A stretch of DNA of 64,000 nt from Planctomycetes bacterium B3_Pla (GTDB lineage: Bacteria; Planctomycetota; Phycisphaerae; Sedimentisphaerales; Anaerobacaceae), in the NCBI GenBank assembly GCA_005223045.1, contig NJBM01000012.1:1-64000 (forward strand), read 5' to 3'. Position 1 is the stretch's first letter. Every line of letters starts with the position of its first letter. The notes under the pieces are model-generated. The model was not told the DNA's origin and made no database searches. It saw only the letters and a program-made list of their open reading frames with translations. The position numbers and the translations under genes were made by a program. This document shows, in pieces, positions 1 to 8,077 of this stretch.

Positions 1-16
1 GGAAGGACAAAAGCGT

Positions 17-120
17 GCCTGCAAGTGTCATCCGGCCCTGAAGCCGCCGGATAGACAGTCACTTTCGGCTAATCGGCAGGTCTAAATAGGCCGTCCTGGG
101 GACTCCTTACGGAGGACGGC
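17..120. other. Stretch with nested inverted repeats, possible end of a structured RNA
   Basis: No reading frame of note covers this stretch. It holds two strong hairpins: ATCCGGC/GCCGGAT at 30-36 and 46-52, and GCCGTCCT/AGGACGGC at 90-97 and 113-120. A longer-range pairing of GCCTGC near 17-22 with GCAGG near 76-81 encloses the first hairpin. This could be the 3' part of a structured RNA that begins outside the window, or a dispersed palindromic repeat. I looked for RNase P, tmRNA and SRP signatures and did not recognise any, so the identity is open. Confidence 0.25.
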
Positions 121-168
121 AACAAAATAATCGTCCGGGGCGCCCGCTTATTATCCCGACGAAGCCTC

Positions 169-200
169 TTTACAAACCGGGTAGTGACCGGTATTATAAT
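169..200 (+). promoter_or_regulatory. Candidate promoter of the tRNA-Thr/larE unit
   Basis: A perfect TATAAT lies at 195-200, ten bases before the mature tRNA 5' end. A TTTACA at 169-174 could be a -35 box, but the 20-base spacing is longer than usual. The -10 box alone is convincing for a tRNA promoter. Confidence 0.45.
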
Positions 201-209
201 CGATTGATT

Positions 210-281
210 GCCGATGTAGCTCAATGGAAGAGCACAGCTTTCGTAAAGCTGAGGTTGAGGGTTCGACTCCCTCCATCGGCT
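210..281 (+). tRNA. tRNA-Thr (anticodon CGT)
   Basis: The 72 bases fold as a complete cloverleaf. The acceptor stem is GCCGATG/CATCGGC (210-216 with 274-280) and the D stem is GCTC/GAGC. The anticodon stem CAGCT/AGCTG encloses loop TTCGTAA with anticodon CGT at 242-244, which reads ACG. The T arm is GAGGG-TTCGACT-CCCTC and the discriminator is T281. The CCA end is not encoded. It lies two bases before the larE start codon, so the two are probably co-transcribed and separated by tRNA 3' processing. Confidence 0.95.
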
Positions 282-283
282 GT

Positions 284-1117
284 ATGAGTTTGAACGAAAA
301 ATATGATTCGCTCCGGCAGATCCTCAAGGGATTGGGCAGAGTTGTCGTCGCTTACTCCGGGGGGGTTGATAGTACGTACCTTTTGAAGGCCGCGGTCGAT
401 ACGCTTGGAGCTGAAAATGTCTTAGCTTGTATAGGTGTGAGCGCATCTTTGGCGCAGTCGCAGTACGACAGGGCGATTGAGAGCGCTAAGATCATCGGGG
501 TAAAGGTCCTGGAGACGCAGGTCGATGAGGTTGAGGACAACAACTACGCGGCCAACAAAGCCGACCGTTGTTTTCACTGCAAGTCGCACCTGTACGGGCT
601 GCTTGTCAATATCGCCAAAGAGAAGGGGTACGACTGCGTGGTCTGCGGCAGCAATTTCGACGACAAAGACGATTTTCGGCCGGGCAATCGTGCCGCCCAA
701 GTCTTTGGCGTCCACTGTCCCCTGATGGACGCCCAGTTGACCAAGCCGGACATACGCGAGTTGAGCAGGCAGGTGGATTTGCCTACGGCTGATATGCCCG
801 CCTCGCCGTGCTTAGCTTCGAGAGTGGTTTACGGTCTGGAAGTCACCGAACAGCGTCTAAAGCAAGTTGAGGAGGCCGAGGATTTTCTCAGGAGCCTGGG
901 ATTAGTGGAATTTCGTGTTCGCCATCACGATACCGTCGCCCGGATCGAAGTCAATCCACAGGATATAGAACAAGTTGTAGCCGAGCCGGTCCGTTCGCAG
1001 ATAGTCGAAAAGCTCAAATCGCTCGGCTTTAAGTTTGTGACAGTAGATTTGCAGGGCTTTCGTTCGGGGGCGCTGAACGAGTCGCTCTCGGCAGAAGAAA
1101 AGCGAAAGAACCTCTAA
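284..1117 (+). CDS. larE: LarE-type PP-loop sulfur transferase
   Basis: LarE inserts sulfur into pyridinium dicarboxylate to make the nickel-pincer cofactor of lactate racemase and related enzymes. The 277-residue protein opens with the PP-loop SGGVDS (about residue 25) that adenylates the substrate. It has DRCFHCK near residue 95 and PASPCLASR near residue 170. The second contains the cysteine that is sacrificed in single-Cys LarE. The extra CxxC gives the three-cysteine pattern associated with [4Fe-4S] LarE proteins, which recycle sulfur instead of sacrificing it; that assignment is inference. The frame is open upstream through the tRNA, but those residues merely translate the tRNA, so I start at ATG 284. 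No Shine-Dalgarno is possible outside the tRNA, so the processed mRNA would be nearly leaderless. No larA, larB or larC lies nearby. Confidence 0.88.
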   Translation: MSLNEKYDSLRQILKGLGRVVVAYSGGVDSTYLLKAAVDTLGAENVLACIGVSASLAQSQYDRAIESAKIIGVKVLETQVDEVEDNNYAANKADRCFHCKSHLYGLLVNIAKEKGYDCVVCGSNFDDKDDFRPGNRAAQVFGVHCPLMDAQLTKPDIRELSRQVDLPTADMPASPCLASRVVYGLEVTEQRLKQVEEAEDFLRSLGLVEFRVRHHDTVARIEVNPQDIEQVVAEPVRSQIVEKLKSLGFKFVTVDLQGFRSGALNESLSAEEKRKNL

Positions 1118-1167
1118 ACGCCGAGCGGAAGGTTCTCAAAATAAGATTCGCATTTTAGGAGTGAGCT

Positions 1168-2262
1168 ATGTATCGCACAAAAATTTCCACTGCGTCGAAG
1201 GTGTTGTTCTCCCTAGTACTTCGTAACATTCAATTCTCTACCCGCGACTGGGTGGCATCCTCAAAGCCGCAGGCTTTGGGGATGGTGGGGAAAAGCCATC
1301 CCCAAGCTGCGCTTGAGGCTGCCACCCTTTCTCAATCAATCCATAAGTTCACATGTTATGCGATACTAGCAATGCTTCTGGCCTTTTGTTTCTGCGGCTA
1401 CGCCGGAGGCGCCGATGCAGGCCGGGCGGGGGCTGGCGAGCTGGAGCTGCGAGTGATGAGTTTCAATATTCGCTACGGCTCAGCCAACGACGGCGATAAT
1501 CACTGGAAGAAGCGCCGTGAGATGGTCTTTGACGTTATCCGCGATCAGCAGAGCGACGTAGTGGGCTTGCAGGAGGCCCTGCGTTTCCAGATCGACGAGA
1601 TTCGCAAGGCCGTGGGCGTGTACGGCGAAATCGGCGTCGCCCGCGAGGACGGCAGGATAGACGGCGAATACTCGGCAATTCTGTATCGCGCCGACCGTTT
1701 CGGGGTGGCCGAAGCGGGGACCTTCTGGCTGTCCGATACGCCCGAGGTCGCCGGCTCAAACACTTGGGGCAACGACTGTGTGCGCATCTGCACCTGGGCC
1801 AGGCTCATCGAGAATAAATCGGGCAAGACGTTCTACATCTTCAATACTCACCTGGATCACGTGTCCCAGCCTTCCAGAGAGAAAAGTGCCGTCTTGATCG
1901 CTCAGCGCATCCGGAGCCGAAATCACAGGGACCCGTTTGTGGTTACGGGCGATTTCAATGCAGGCGAGAACAATCCGGTCGTAACGTACCTCAAGGGCAA
2001 AACCGCCGCCGACAGCGCGAAAACTCCCGTTCCGATGATCGACACGTTTCGTGTTCTGCACGCTGATGTGAAGGACGTCAGGACCGGCCATGCGTTCAGG
2101 GGCGGCCGTCAGGGCCATAAGATTGATTATGTGCTGGCGCCGCCGGGCGCAAAAGTGCTCGAAGCGCAGATACTATATGACAACGTTGAGGGGCGCTATC
2201 CTTCCGACCACTACCCGGTTACGGCCCGGCTTCGCCTGTTCACGGCTATGTACCCACGTTAA
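1168..2262 (+). CDS. Secreted endonuclease/exonuclease/phosphatase family protein
   Basis: The 364-residue protein belongs to the EEP fold (DNase I-like nucleases, sphingomyelinases, inositol phosphatases). Motifs in order are MSFNIRYG, VVGLQEA, NTHLDHVS, TGDFNAGENNP, HKIDYVLAP and SDHYPV, which supply the metal and catalytic Glu, Asn, Asp and His residues. The family members closest in feel are the secreted ones from polysaccharide degraders, but the substrate cannot be read from sequence. The start at 1168 has AGGAG seven bases upstream. The hydrophobic segment near residues 62-76 (YAILAMLLAFCFCGYAGG) looks like the export signal. It is pushed far from the N terminus by a 78-base palindromic repeat (1250-1327), inserted in frame and adding 26 residues. 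A later start at ATG 1371 would avoid the repeat but leave almost no signal n-region. Confidence 0.8.
   Translation: MYRTKISTASKVLFSLVLRNIQFSTRDWVASSKPQALGMVGKSHPQAALEAATLSQSIHKFTCYAILAMLLAFCFCGYAGGADAGRAGAGELELRVMSFNIRYGSANDGDNHWKKRREMVFDVIRDQQSDVVGLQEALRFQIDEIRKAVGVYGEIGVAREDGRIDGEYSAILYRADRFGVAEAGTFWLSDTPEVAGSNTWGNDCVRICTWARLIENKSGKTFYIFNTHLDHVSQPSREKSAVLIAQRIRSRNHRDPFVVTGDFNAGENNPVVTYLKGKTAADSAKTPVPMIDTFRVLHADVKDVRTGHAFRGGRQGHKIDYVLAPPGAKVLEAQILYDNVEGRYPSDHYPVTARLRLFTAMYPR
1250..1327. repeat. Palindromic repeat inside a reading frame
   Basis: The ends are imperfect inverted copies: GGGTGGCATCCTCAAAGC on the left and GCTTGAGGCTGCCACCC on the right. An inner GGATGG/CCATCC pair sits between them. 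At 78 bases it is a multiple of three and keeps the host frame open. The exact 17-base right end recurs at 14488-14504, so this is a dispersed element. Confidence 0.75.
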
Positions 2263-2275
2263 ACGTGCCGGAAAG

Positions 2276-3124
2276 TCAACGTACCATCCTGATGGCCTCT
2301 TTCTCCTCGAACCGGTCGCGATAACTTGCCGGGCGGTACAGTCTGAAATCTATGGCCCGAGTATATTCTTCTGGCCCGCAGTGGCGAACGTTTTCGATCA
2401 GCGAAGATATCTGCTTCTGAGAGCGAAAGGCGGCGATGGCATCGAGTTTGTTCTCAAGATACGATATCGGGGTGCGCATGCGCAGCGTCGGAGGTGCGGC
2501 GAAATCGCAATAGACCGCAAACGTGTGAACATAGGGCACCTTTTCCAGAGGCTTGCCCAGCTCGGGCCATATATTGCCGGCGGCATGAAAAAGGCTGATA
2601 AGGAACTCATCGTAGATGATGCGGTGGTCGGGGTGCAGGTCGTTGGAAGTGGGCAGAAAGCACTGTGTGGGCTTTATCTTTCGCAGATGGTACGTGAAAG
2701 CGTTCTGCAGGCCCGTAAAACCTTCTATTGCTTCCGGATCGTCGGGTTTGGCGGCGCTTCGGCCCCGGTGGTTGCTCAGTTGGCAATCTGCAAAACCGAG
2801 CCAGACTATGTTTTCTTTCGGTACGCCCAGGCTCTGGTAGCACTCGAAAGTCTCGTTCCGCCGGATCTCGGCGATGCTGTCTTTCTCGTCGATGCTGCAA
2901 TAGCCCATGCTGCCGTCGGTCACGATCATTATGTGTACAGGCACGTTCTCCCGTTTGGCCAGTTGAATGAGCAGGCCCGCCCCCAGCACGGCATCGTCAT
3001 CGTGCGGGCTTATCATCAGGAAGCGCTCCTCGGCATCCTGCCAGTGCCGCGATACGTCGGCAAGCTTTGAGCCTGCCCGCCGTTCATTTCCGACCAGGCG
3101 TACGAATTCAAATTCCTCCTGCAT
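2276..3124 (-). CDS. PIG-L/LmbE family deacetylase
   Basis: This zinc-dependent family removes acetyl groups from GlcNAc-containing lipids, thiols and antibiotics; the substrate here is unknown. The 282-residue protein has the metal motif SPHDDDAVLGAG near residue 40 (PHDDD where AHPDD is usual), VTDGSMG near 70, and the distal HPDHR near 170 that supplies the third metal ligand. There is no signal peptide, so it should be cytoplasmic. It is the last gene of a minus-strand run, 39 bases after a ROK kinase and behind galE. That context fits amino-sugar or nucleotide-sugar handling. Confidence 0.82.
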   Translation of the reverse strand: MQEEFEFVRLVGNERRAGSKLADVSRHWQDAEERFLMISPHDDDAVLGAGLLIQLAKRENVPVHIMIVTDGSMGYCSIDEKDSIAEIRRNETFECYQSLGVPKENIVWLGFADCQLSNHRGRSAAKPDDPEAIEGFTGLQNAFTYHLRKIKPTQCFLPTSNDLHPDHRIIYDEFLISLFHAAGNIWPELGKPLEKVPYVHTFAVYCDFAAPPTLRMRTPISYLENKLDAIAAFRSQKQISSLIENVRHCGPEEYTRAIDFRLYRPASYRDRFEEKEAIRMVR

Positions 3125-3163
3125 TCGTTTATCCCCAGGTCCTGTTTTTCATACACATATCGA

Positions 3164-4138
3164 TCACGATTCCTGCTGTCCATAGGTGTGCCGGGCGAGG
3201 GCGCCGGCGCCGATTATGCCGGCATCTTCTCCGAGCGTGGCAAAACATATCTCGACTTCTTCCTTCTTGATGGTCCAAATATGCTCTTCAAAGAAATCTC
3301 GTATCCGCTTCAGCAGCGCATCTCCGGCGGCGATCATTCCACCCACGAAGACGATTCGCTTCGGCTCGGTAGTGTGCAGCATGTTTATACAGGTCAGCGC
3401 GAGCGCCTCGGCCGTGCCGTCGGTTATCTCTCCGGCCAGTTTGTCGCCGGCTGCCAGGTGCTCGTAAACGTCCTTGCTGGTTATCCTGCCCTTTTCGTCG
3501 AACACTTTTTTGAGGGTGGATTCGGCTCCGGCCTCAATCGCCTCGGCGGCCCTTCTGGCCGTCGAATCGGCGGACGCATAGGCCTCGACACAGCCTCTCT
3601 GTCCGCAATTGCACTTTCTGCCGTTGGGGTATATGATCGTGTGTCCCAATTCCGCGGCGTTTTCATCGCATCCGTGCACCAGCTCGCCGTTGCTGACAAC
3701 TCCGCCGCCGATCCCTGTGCCGAGCGTGAAGAAGACCATATCCTGAACACCTTTGCCGGCCCCGACGACATATTCACCCCAGCAGGCGACGTTTGCGTCA
3801 TTATCGAAGACAACCGGCACCCCGAGTCTGTCGACGAGCATTTGGCAGATGGGGACGTTCTTGAATTTCGGCATGTTGGTGGATTTTATGATGATGCCCT
3901 CAGTGTATTTAGCCGGTCCGGGAGTGCCTATACCGACGGCAACGACGTTCTCCGGAGAAAGACCGGCTTCGGCAACCAGGTCTTTAACGGTCTGGGCCAT
4001 CTTGTCGATAACAATCTCCGGTCCCATGTCCGCATCGGTCGTAACCGATGTCTTGCACACAAGCTTCAATTCAGCGTCAAACAAGCCGATCTTGATGTTC
4101 GTCCCACCCAGATCAATTCCAACAAACGTTTCACTCAT
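3164..4138 (-). CDS. ROK family sugar kinase (glucokinase type)
   Basis: The protein phosphorylates a hexose with ATP in the cytoplasm, most likely glucose or an N-acetyl amino sugar. The 324 residues contain the N-terminal phosphate loop GIDLGGTNIKIG, FDNDANVACWGE with the catalytic Asp, GTGIGGG, and the ROK zinc motif CNCGQRGCVEAY. There is no N-terminal helix-turn-helix, so it is a kinase and not a ROK repressor. The Shine-Dalgarno GAGAGGT precedes ATG 4138. It lies 36 bases after galE and 39 before the PIG-L gene, which fits a nucleotide-sugar operon. Confidence 0.88.
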   Translation of the reverse strand: MSETFVGIDLGGTNIKIGLFDAELKLVCKTSVTTDADMGPEIVIDKMAQTVKDLVAEAGLSPENVVAVGIGTPGPAKYTEGIIIKSTNMPKFKNVPICQMLVDRLGVPVVFDNDANVACWGEYVVGAGKGVQDMVFFTLGTGIGGGVVSNGELVHGCDENAAELGHTIIYPNGRKCNCGQRGCVEAYASADSTARRAAEAIEAGAESTLKKVFDEKGRITSKDVYEHLAAGDKLAGEITDGTAEALALTCINMLHTTEPKRIVFVGGMIAAGDALLKRIRDFFEEHIWTIKKEEVEICFATLGEDAGIIGAGALARHTYGQQES

Positions 4139-4174
4139 TTCGTGTACCTCTCGTTCTGTAGTCCTGGCGTTCAG

Positions 4175-5158
4175 TCAATCCGGGTAGCCGTCCGGGTTAT
4201 CGTTGTGCCACTTCCAGGCGGTAGAGACCATCTCTTCCAACTCCGGCTTGTCAATCTTCCAGCCGAGTTCATCCTTTGCTCTTGTGGCGTCAGCGGTCAA
4301 TATCGGGGGATCGCCCGCCCGGCGGTCTGTCTCAACAACCTTAAAATCCTTACCCGAAACCTTCTTAACCGTTTCGATCACCTCTCTTACGGAATGGCCC
4401 CTTTCGTTGCCGAGGTTGCATATCAGCTCGCAGCTTTGGTCCAGTTTGTCCAGCGCCAGCAAGTGGGCCCTGCACAAATCGTCGATGTGTATGTAATCCC
4501 GGACGCAGGTTCCGTCGAGCGTATCGTAGTCGGCACCGTAAATCTTTATGTCGTCGCGTTTTCCCATCGCAGCCCGGATTATCAGCGGGATCAGATGCGA
4601 TTCAGGCCGATGGTCCTCGCCGAGAGTGGCGTTATTGCCGGCGCCGCAGGCGTTGAAATATCTAAGGGAGGCATACGCGAGCTTTCCCGCCCGGCTTTGA
4701 TACCGGCACATCTTCTCGACCGCCAGCTTTGTCTGGCCGTAGGGATTGATCGGCTCGGTCGGCGAATCCTCGGTGATCGGTACATCTTTGGGGACGCCAT
4801 AGACTGCCGCCGTGCTGCTGAAAACGAGCTTTCCCACGCCGGCGGTTTCCATGGCCGACAGAAGGTTCTCCGTGCAGCAAAGATTGTTGCGGTAGTATTT
4901 CAGCGGAAGCTCAACCGATTCGGCGACTTCGATAAAGGCCGCGAAGTGCATTACAGCCTCGACATCGCGCTGCGTGAGCGTGCTGACGAGCAAATCGTAA
5001 TCGGCCAGGTTGCCCTGTATGAACTCGGCCTTTTGCACTGCCGACCTGTGGCCCTTGCTCAGATCGTCAAAAACAATCGGCTCATGCCCTTCGGCGGCTA
5101 ACATGGCCGTCATGTTGCTGCCGATATATCCTGCTCCGCCGCAGACCAGCACTCTCAT
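4175..5158 (-). CDS. galE: UDP-glucose 4-epimerase
   Basis: GalE interconverts UDP-glucose and UDP-galactose with bound NAD. The 327-residue protein is a full-length extended SDR. It has the Rossmann motif GGAGYIGSNM at residues 7-16, the SSTAAVYG strand with the catalytic Ser/Thr, YGQTK with the catalytic Tyr and Lys, and RYFNACGA. Its start codon overlaps the stop of the preceding lipoprotein gene (ATGA at 5155-5158), so translation is probably coupled. Specificity for UDP-GlcNAc cannot be excluded from the sequence. Confidence 0.92.
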   Translation of the reverse strand: MRVLVCGGAGYIGSNMTAMLAAEGHEPIVFDDLSKGHRSAVQKAEFIQGNLADYDLLVSTLTQRDVEAVMHFAAFIEVAESVELPLKYYRNNLCCTENLLSAMETAGVGKLVFSSTAAVYGVPKDVPITEDSPTEPINPYGQTKLAVEKMCRYQSRAGKLAYASLRYFNACGAGNNATLGEDHRPESHLIPLIIRAAMGKRDDIKIYGADYDTLDGTCVRDYIHIDDLCRAHLLALDKLDQSCELICNLGNERGHSVREVIETVKKVSGKDFKVVETDRRAGDPPILTADATRAKDELGWKIDKPELEEMVSTAWKWHNDNPDGYPD

Positions 5159-5775
5159 GTTTCGTTCTCCGCCGGTTGTGATTCGTCGCCGGGCCGGGGC
5201 GCAGAGGACAGGTTCCCGTCCTCGATCTGCTTTTCAATCCGTCTTAGAATCTCTTCTGCAAGCAGTATATCGTTGTCCAAATCGATCCAGGCCATGCCTT
5301 TCTTTTGCGTAGCGTCAAATTTGAGCTTTTGCAACGACGGGCTGCTTCTTGTGAACATCCCGTACGCCCGGGCACTGCTGCTGACGTCACGCTCAGGCAG
5401 TGAAAGTCTCTGTACCCGCACATTGCAGCCTATGCGCACTCGGCCACTTCGCCGGTTTATATCCAATTCTACGGTCCTGCGAATCGTGTGGAGATTTGCC
5501 TGGAGCGAATTCTCGCCCCCGACATTGTCGCTCCGCCAAAATTCGAAGAATTGGGCTCCCGGCAGCGGCCTCGTTTTTATATAACCGCTCTCGACGTCGG
5601 CTTTTTCTATGGGAAAGTGCATTGCAGCCAGCACATCCTCGGCTATCGCCATAGTTTCAGCATTGCTGATCTCCGGCACGTAGATTTGCCTGGTTGGCGC
5701 CTGCCGCTGCTGCGGAGCACAACCTGCCAATACAAGTGCACAAGTCATAAGGGCATAAGTGCACAGGTTGCTCAT
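5155..5775 (-). CDS. Putative lipoprotein of unknown function
   Basis: The 206-residue protein begins with a lipoprotein signal ending in LVLAGC, so it is probably anchored to a membrane on the periplasmic side. The remainder is a mixed alpha/beta protein with no motif I recognise. I chose ATG 5775, which puts the signal peptide at the N terminus, over an upstream in-frame start that adds a charged 12-residue tail. The gene lies between a TAT-exported propeller protein and galE on the same strand and overlaps galE by four bases. Confidence 0.65.
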   Translation of the reverse strand: MSNLCTYALMTCALVLAGCAPQQRQAPTRQIYVPEISNAETMAIAEDVLAAMHFPIEKADVESGYIKTRPLPGAQFFEFWRSDNVGGENSLQANLHTIRRTVELDINRRSGRVRIGCNVRVQRLSLPERDVSSSARAYGMFTRSSPSLQKLKFDATQKKGMAWIDLDNDILLAEEILRRIEKQIEDGNLSSAPRPGDESQPAENET

Positions 5776-5834
5776 GCTCTTGTATTCCTTTGTTCTTTCG
5801 TCATTTCGCATTTACAGTCTGCTCACAAGCAAAT

Positions 5835-7097
5835 TCAACTGACAATTCCGCCTATATCGATAAGATACATCTGCCGGCCTTCGCCGCCGTGGGGCGAGTC
5901 GATCACAACGCTTCGACCATCCGGGCTAAAACGCGGGTGCGTGTCGCAGCGCCATTCGCCCGTGTACTTCGGCGGCAAATAGAAATGACCTAATGGGACC
6001 GTTTGGCCGGTCGCTACGTCGTAAAGATAGGGATTCTGTTTTCGTTCTCTGTCCGGATAGGTATCGTTGAGAATCCACTTGTTGCCGGGCAGGTACGTGC
6101 AGTGTCCGTTTTTTGTCATAATGCCCTTGCCGACGACTTCGGCTTTGCCCGTGTCATCCTCGTAAAGATAGAACGCATTGCCGTGCGATGGGTGCCAGGC
6201 CCAGGCGAGAATATGTTTGGGATCGCGCCAGATAAAATGCGACGTCTTGCCGTGGGGATCGACCACGCGAACATCGCCGCCATCGGCTCGGGCGGTGAGC
6301 ATCCGCGTGCCAAAGCTGCGCAGGCCCGCGGCGCGCCAGCGATGGAGAAATATAAATCGAGAGCCGTCGGTATTGAAGAGCAAATGATTGAAATAGTGCT
6401 TGGCGTCCTTGGGATCGCCCGGGATATTGCCGAACTTTGCGATATCCGCGAGAGATATAATCAAATCCCGGCTACCCGCATCGAGATTGATCCGGAAAAT
6501 CCCCGAATCCTTCGGAGCCGGGTCGTCTGCGTGCGGATCGGGTAGTCCGGTGTATCCGTAGCCGGGGCGCATATCCTGGACCCGGCGAAAGTCCGGCGCT
6601 ATCGCGGTGCGGCCATCCGGGCTGAGCGTATAAACAGGGTGCGGCAGAGTTCGTTTCCTGCCGCTGTGAACGTCAAGGATATGGCATACGAACCGGTCAT
6701 CCTGCCGGTCATTCCAGATGACCTCGCTCTTCGAGCCAGGCCGCCACTGGAGCATACAACCCTGCTGCCAGCACCATGCACGGCTCTCGCCCAGTTCCTT
6801 CCATCGGTCGCCATTGTTCAGGTCCACCATCCCGATTTTGATGACGTCATCGGGCTTCGGGCTGCGATGCTCGAAGTCAACTTCCATCCCGAGCACATAT
6901 CTACAGGAAGGATCGAACTGGAGCTTGTCGTAGTAGCTGAACCAGTGGAATTTCGGCCCGCGCGTGATTGCCCGGACGGCAGGCAGCTTTTCGAGTTTTG
7001 AACCGGCGCCGCCGGCCGCTCCGACCAAGCCCGGCAGTGCCAAACCGACGGCCGTCCCTTGCAGAAACTCACGGCGACTAAGCTTGATATTGCTCAT
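5835..7097 (-). CDS. TAT-exported beta-propeller (PD40-like) protein
   Basis: The N terminus carries a twin-arginine signal (KLSRREFLQG, then a hydrophobic stretch ending near AGG at about residue 32), so it is exported folded. The body of this 420-residue protein contains spaced propeller-blade motifs such as YTLSPDGR, FNTDGSRF, LPGNKWIL and PRFSPDGRSVVIDSPHGGEG. It resembles TolB-type and oligogalacturonate-lyase-type propellers, but I see no certain catalytic set. I start at MSNIKLSRRE, because an upstream start would add 12 residues before the TAT motif. It heads the operon-like run that includes galE and the ROK kinase. Confidence 0.65.
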   Translation of the reverse strand: MSNIKLSRREFLQGTAVGLALPGLVGAAGGAGSKLEKLPAVRAITRGPKFHWFSYYDKLQFDPSCRYVLGMEVDFEHRSPKPDDVIKIGMVDLNNGDRWKELGESRAWCWQQGCMLQWRPGSKSEVIWNDRQDDRFVCHILDVHSGRKRTLPHPVYTLSPDGRTAIAPDFRRVQDMRPGYGYTGLPDPHADDPAPKDSGIFRINLDAGSRDLIISLADIAKFGNIPGDPKDAKHYFNHLLFNTDGSRFIFLHRWRAAGLRSFGTRMLTARADGGDVRVVDPHGKTSHFIWRDPKHILAWAWHPSHGNAFYLYEDDTGKAEVVGKGIMTKNGHCTYLPGNKWILNDTYPDRERKQNPYLYDVATGQTVPLGHFYLPPKYTGEWRCDTHPRFSPDGRSVVIDSPHGGEGRQMYLIDIGGIVS

Positions 7098-7181
7098 GCG
7101 AGACAATTCTATTGGTTTGAGTCCTGAATGCAAGAACGAATTGCTTCCATGAGCAGCAAGGCGTACTTTGTCTGGCCTTGC

Positions 7182-7847
7182 TTATTCTAAATTCATAATA
7201 CAGATCTCAGGATGGCCAGATATACCTATGGACGAATAAAAAGCTATCTGCTTACCATCAGGGGACCAACAAGGGCTTCCGTCGTCACCATCACTGTTTG
7301 TCAAGTTATGTTGCTTGTTCCCGTCAGCGTTCATCACATAAATCTCCGAGTTTCCGTCTCTATTTGTCTCAAAGGCAATCTGCCTACCATCGGGTGACCA
7401 ACAAGGATACATGTCATAAGTAGAATTAAAAGTCAGTCTTCTCTCTTCTTTGCCATCTCTGTTCATTACGAAGATTTCACGATTGCGACCGTGCCTGTCG
7501 GACTCAAAGGCTATCTTCTTGCCATCGGGCGACCAGTACGGATTCCCATCATAGGCAGAATTATCTGTCAGTCTCGTCTGCTCGCTGCCATCAGCGTTCA
7601 TAACATAGATGTCCCCTCCCCCGGTTCTGTCCGACCAGAAGACTATCTTCTTGCCGTCCGGTGACCAACTGGGCCCCGCGTCGTGGTCGCGATTATTCGT
7701 AAGTCGCTTCCGGTGTGTGCCATCCGCGTCCATCACATAAATCTCACCCCTGCTACGCACGTCATAAAGCACAAAAGCTATCTTCTTTCCATCTGCCGAC
7801 CAGCAAGGGCTGTCATAAAGGTCAGGGAAATTGTTCGCTTGCGAGAA
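7182..7847 (-). pseudogene. Truncated PD40 (TolB-like) beta-propeller fragment
   Basis: The frame encodes about five successive 42-residue PD40 blades, each with a WSPDGK core (WSADGK in the first) followed by an IYVMN-type strand. It stays open upstream of the first Met to a stop at 7848-7850 but offers no start codon or signal peptide there. Complete members have a signal peptide and more N-terminal sequence, so the 5' end appears to have been lost. The break point (about 7830-7850) coincides with the start of a fragment on the opposite strand, as expected at a recombination junction. A non-standard start cannot be ruled out. Confidence 0.55.
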
Positions 7848-8039
7848 TTATCTTGACCCTGATGTCGCCTACTTGCTCGGATTGATAGTCGGGCGGGGAA
7901 GTTTTACCGACCACAGTGATGAGCGGCGTCTTGTTATTGATTTTCCTATTAGTGCATTGGGTGCACGGGGAATCATGATCGCCTCGATATCGATCAGATG
8001 TCTCTCATTCCACACGGTCCGTTCCTAAGGGAATATTAG
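7831..8039 (+). pseudogene. Frameshifted fragment, weakly LAGLIDADG-like
   Basis: The reading frame from TTG 7831 encodes NYLDPDVAYLLGLIVGRG followed by a strand ending VIDFPISALGARG. YLLGLIVGRG resembles the helix of LAGLIDADG homing-endonuclease-like domains. After about 7975 the frame loses resemblance to anything, while the +2 frame continues sensibly to a stop at 8037-8039, which suggests a frameshift. Only about 65 residues remain, so it is very unlikely to be functional. The family call is tentative. Confidence 0.3.
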
Positions 8040-8077
8040 GTTTATTGGCAGGTATTTTAGCTGAAATCTTCATAATA

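Noticed and set aside
1-168. RNase P RNA, tmRNA or SRP RNA tail
   Set aside because: None of the conserved strings of these RNAs could be found, only generic hairpins.
224-283. An N-terminal extension of LarE by 20 residues
   Set aside because: These residues are the translation of the tRNA-Thr gene body; homologous LarE proteins begin near ATG 284.
2090-3070. A 326-residue plus-strand open frame overlapping the PIG-L gene
   Set aside because: The PIG-L frame on the minus strand has all metal-binding motifs. The plus frame starts inside the EEP gene and shows no family features.
3188-5101. A 637-residue plus-strand open frame opposite the ROK kinase and galE genes
   Set aside because: It has no recognisable domain, while the minus strand encodes two complete enzymes with full motif sets and Shine-Dalgarno sequences. 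It is an antisense shadow of GC-rich codons.
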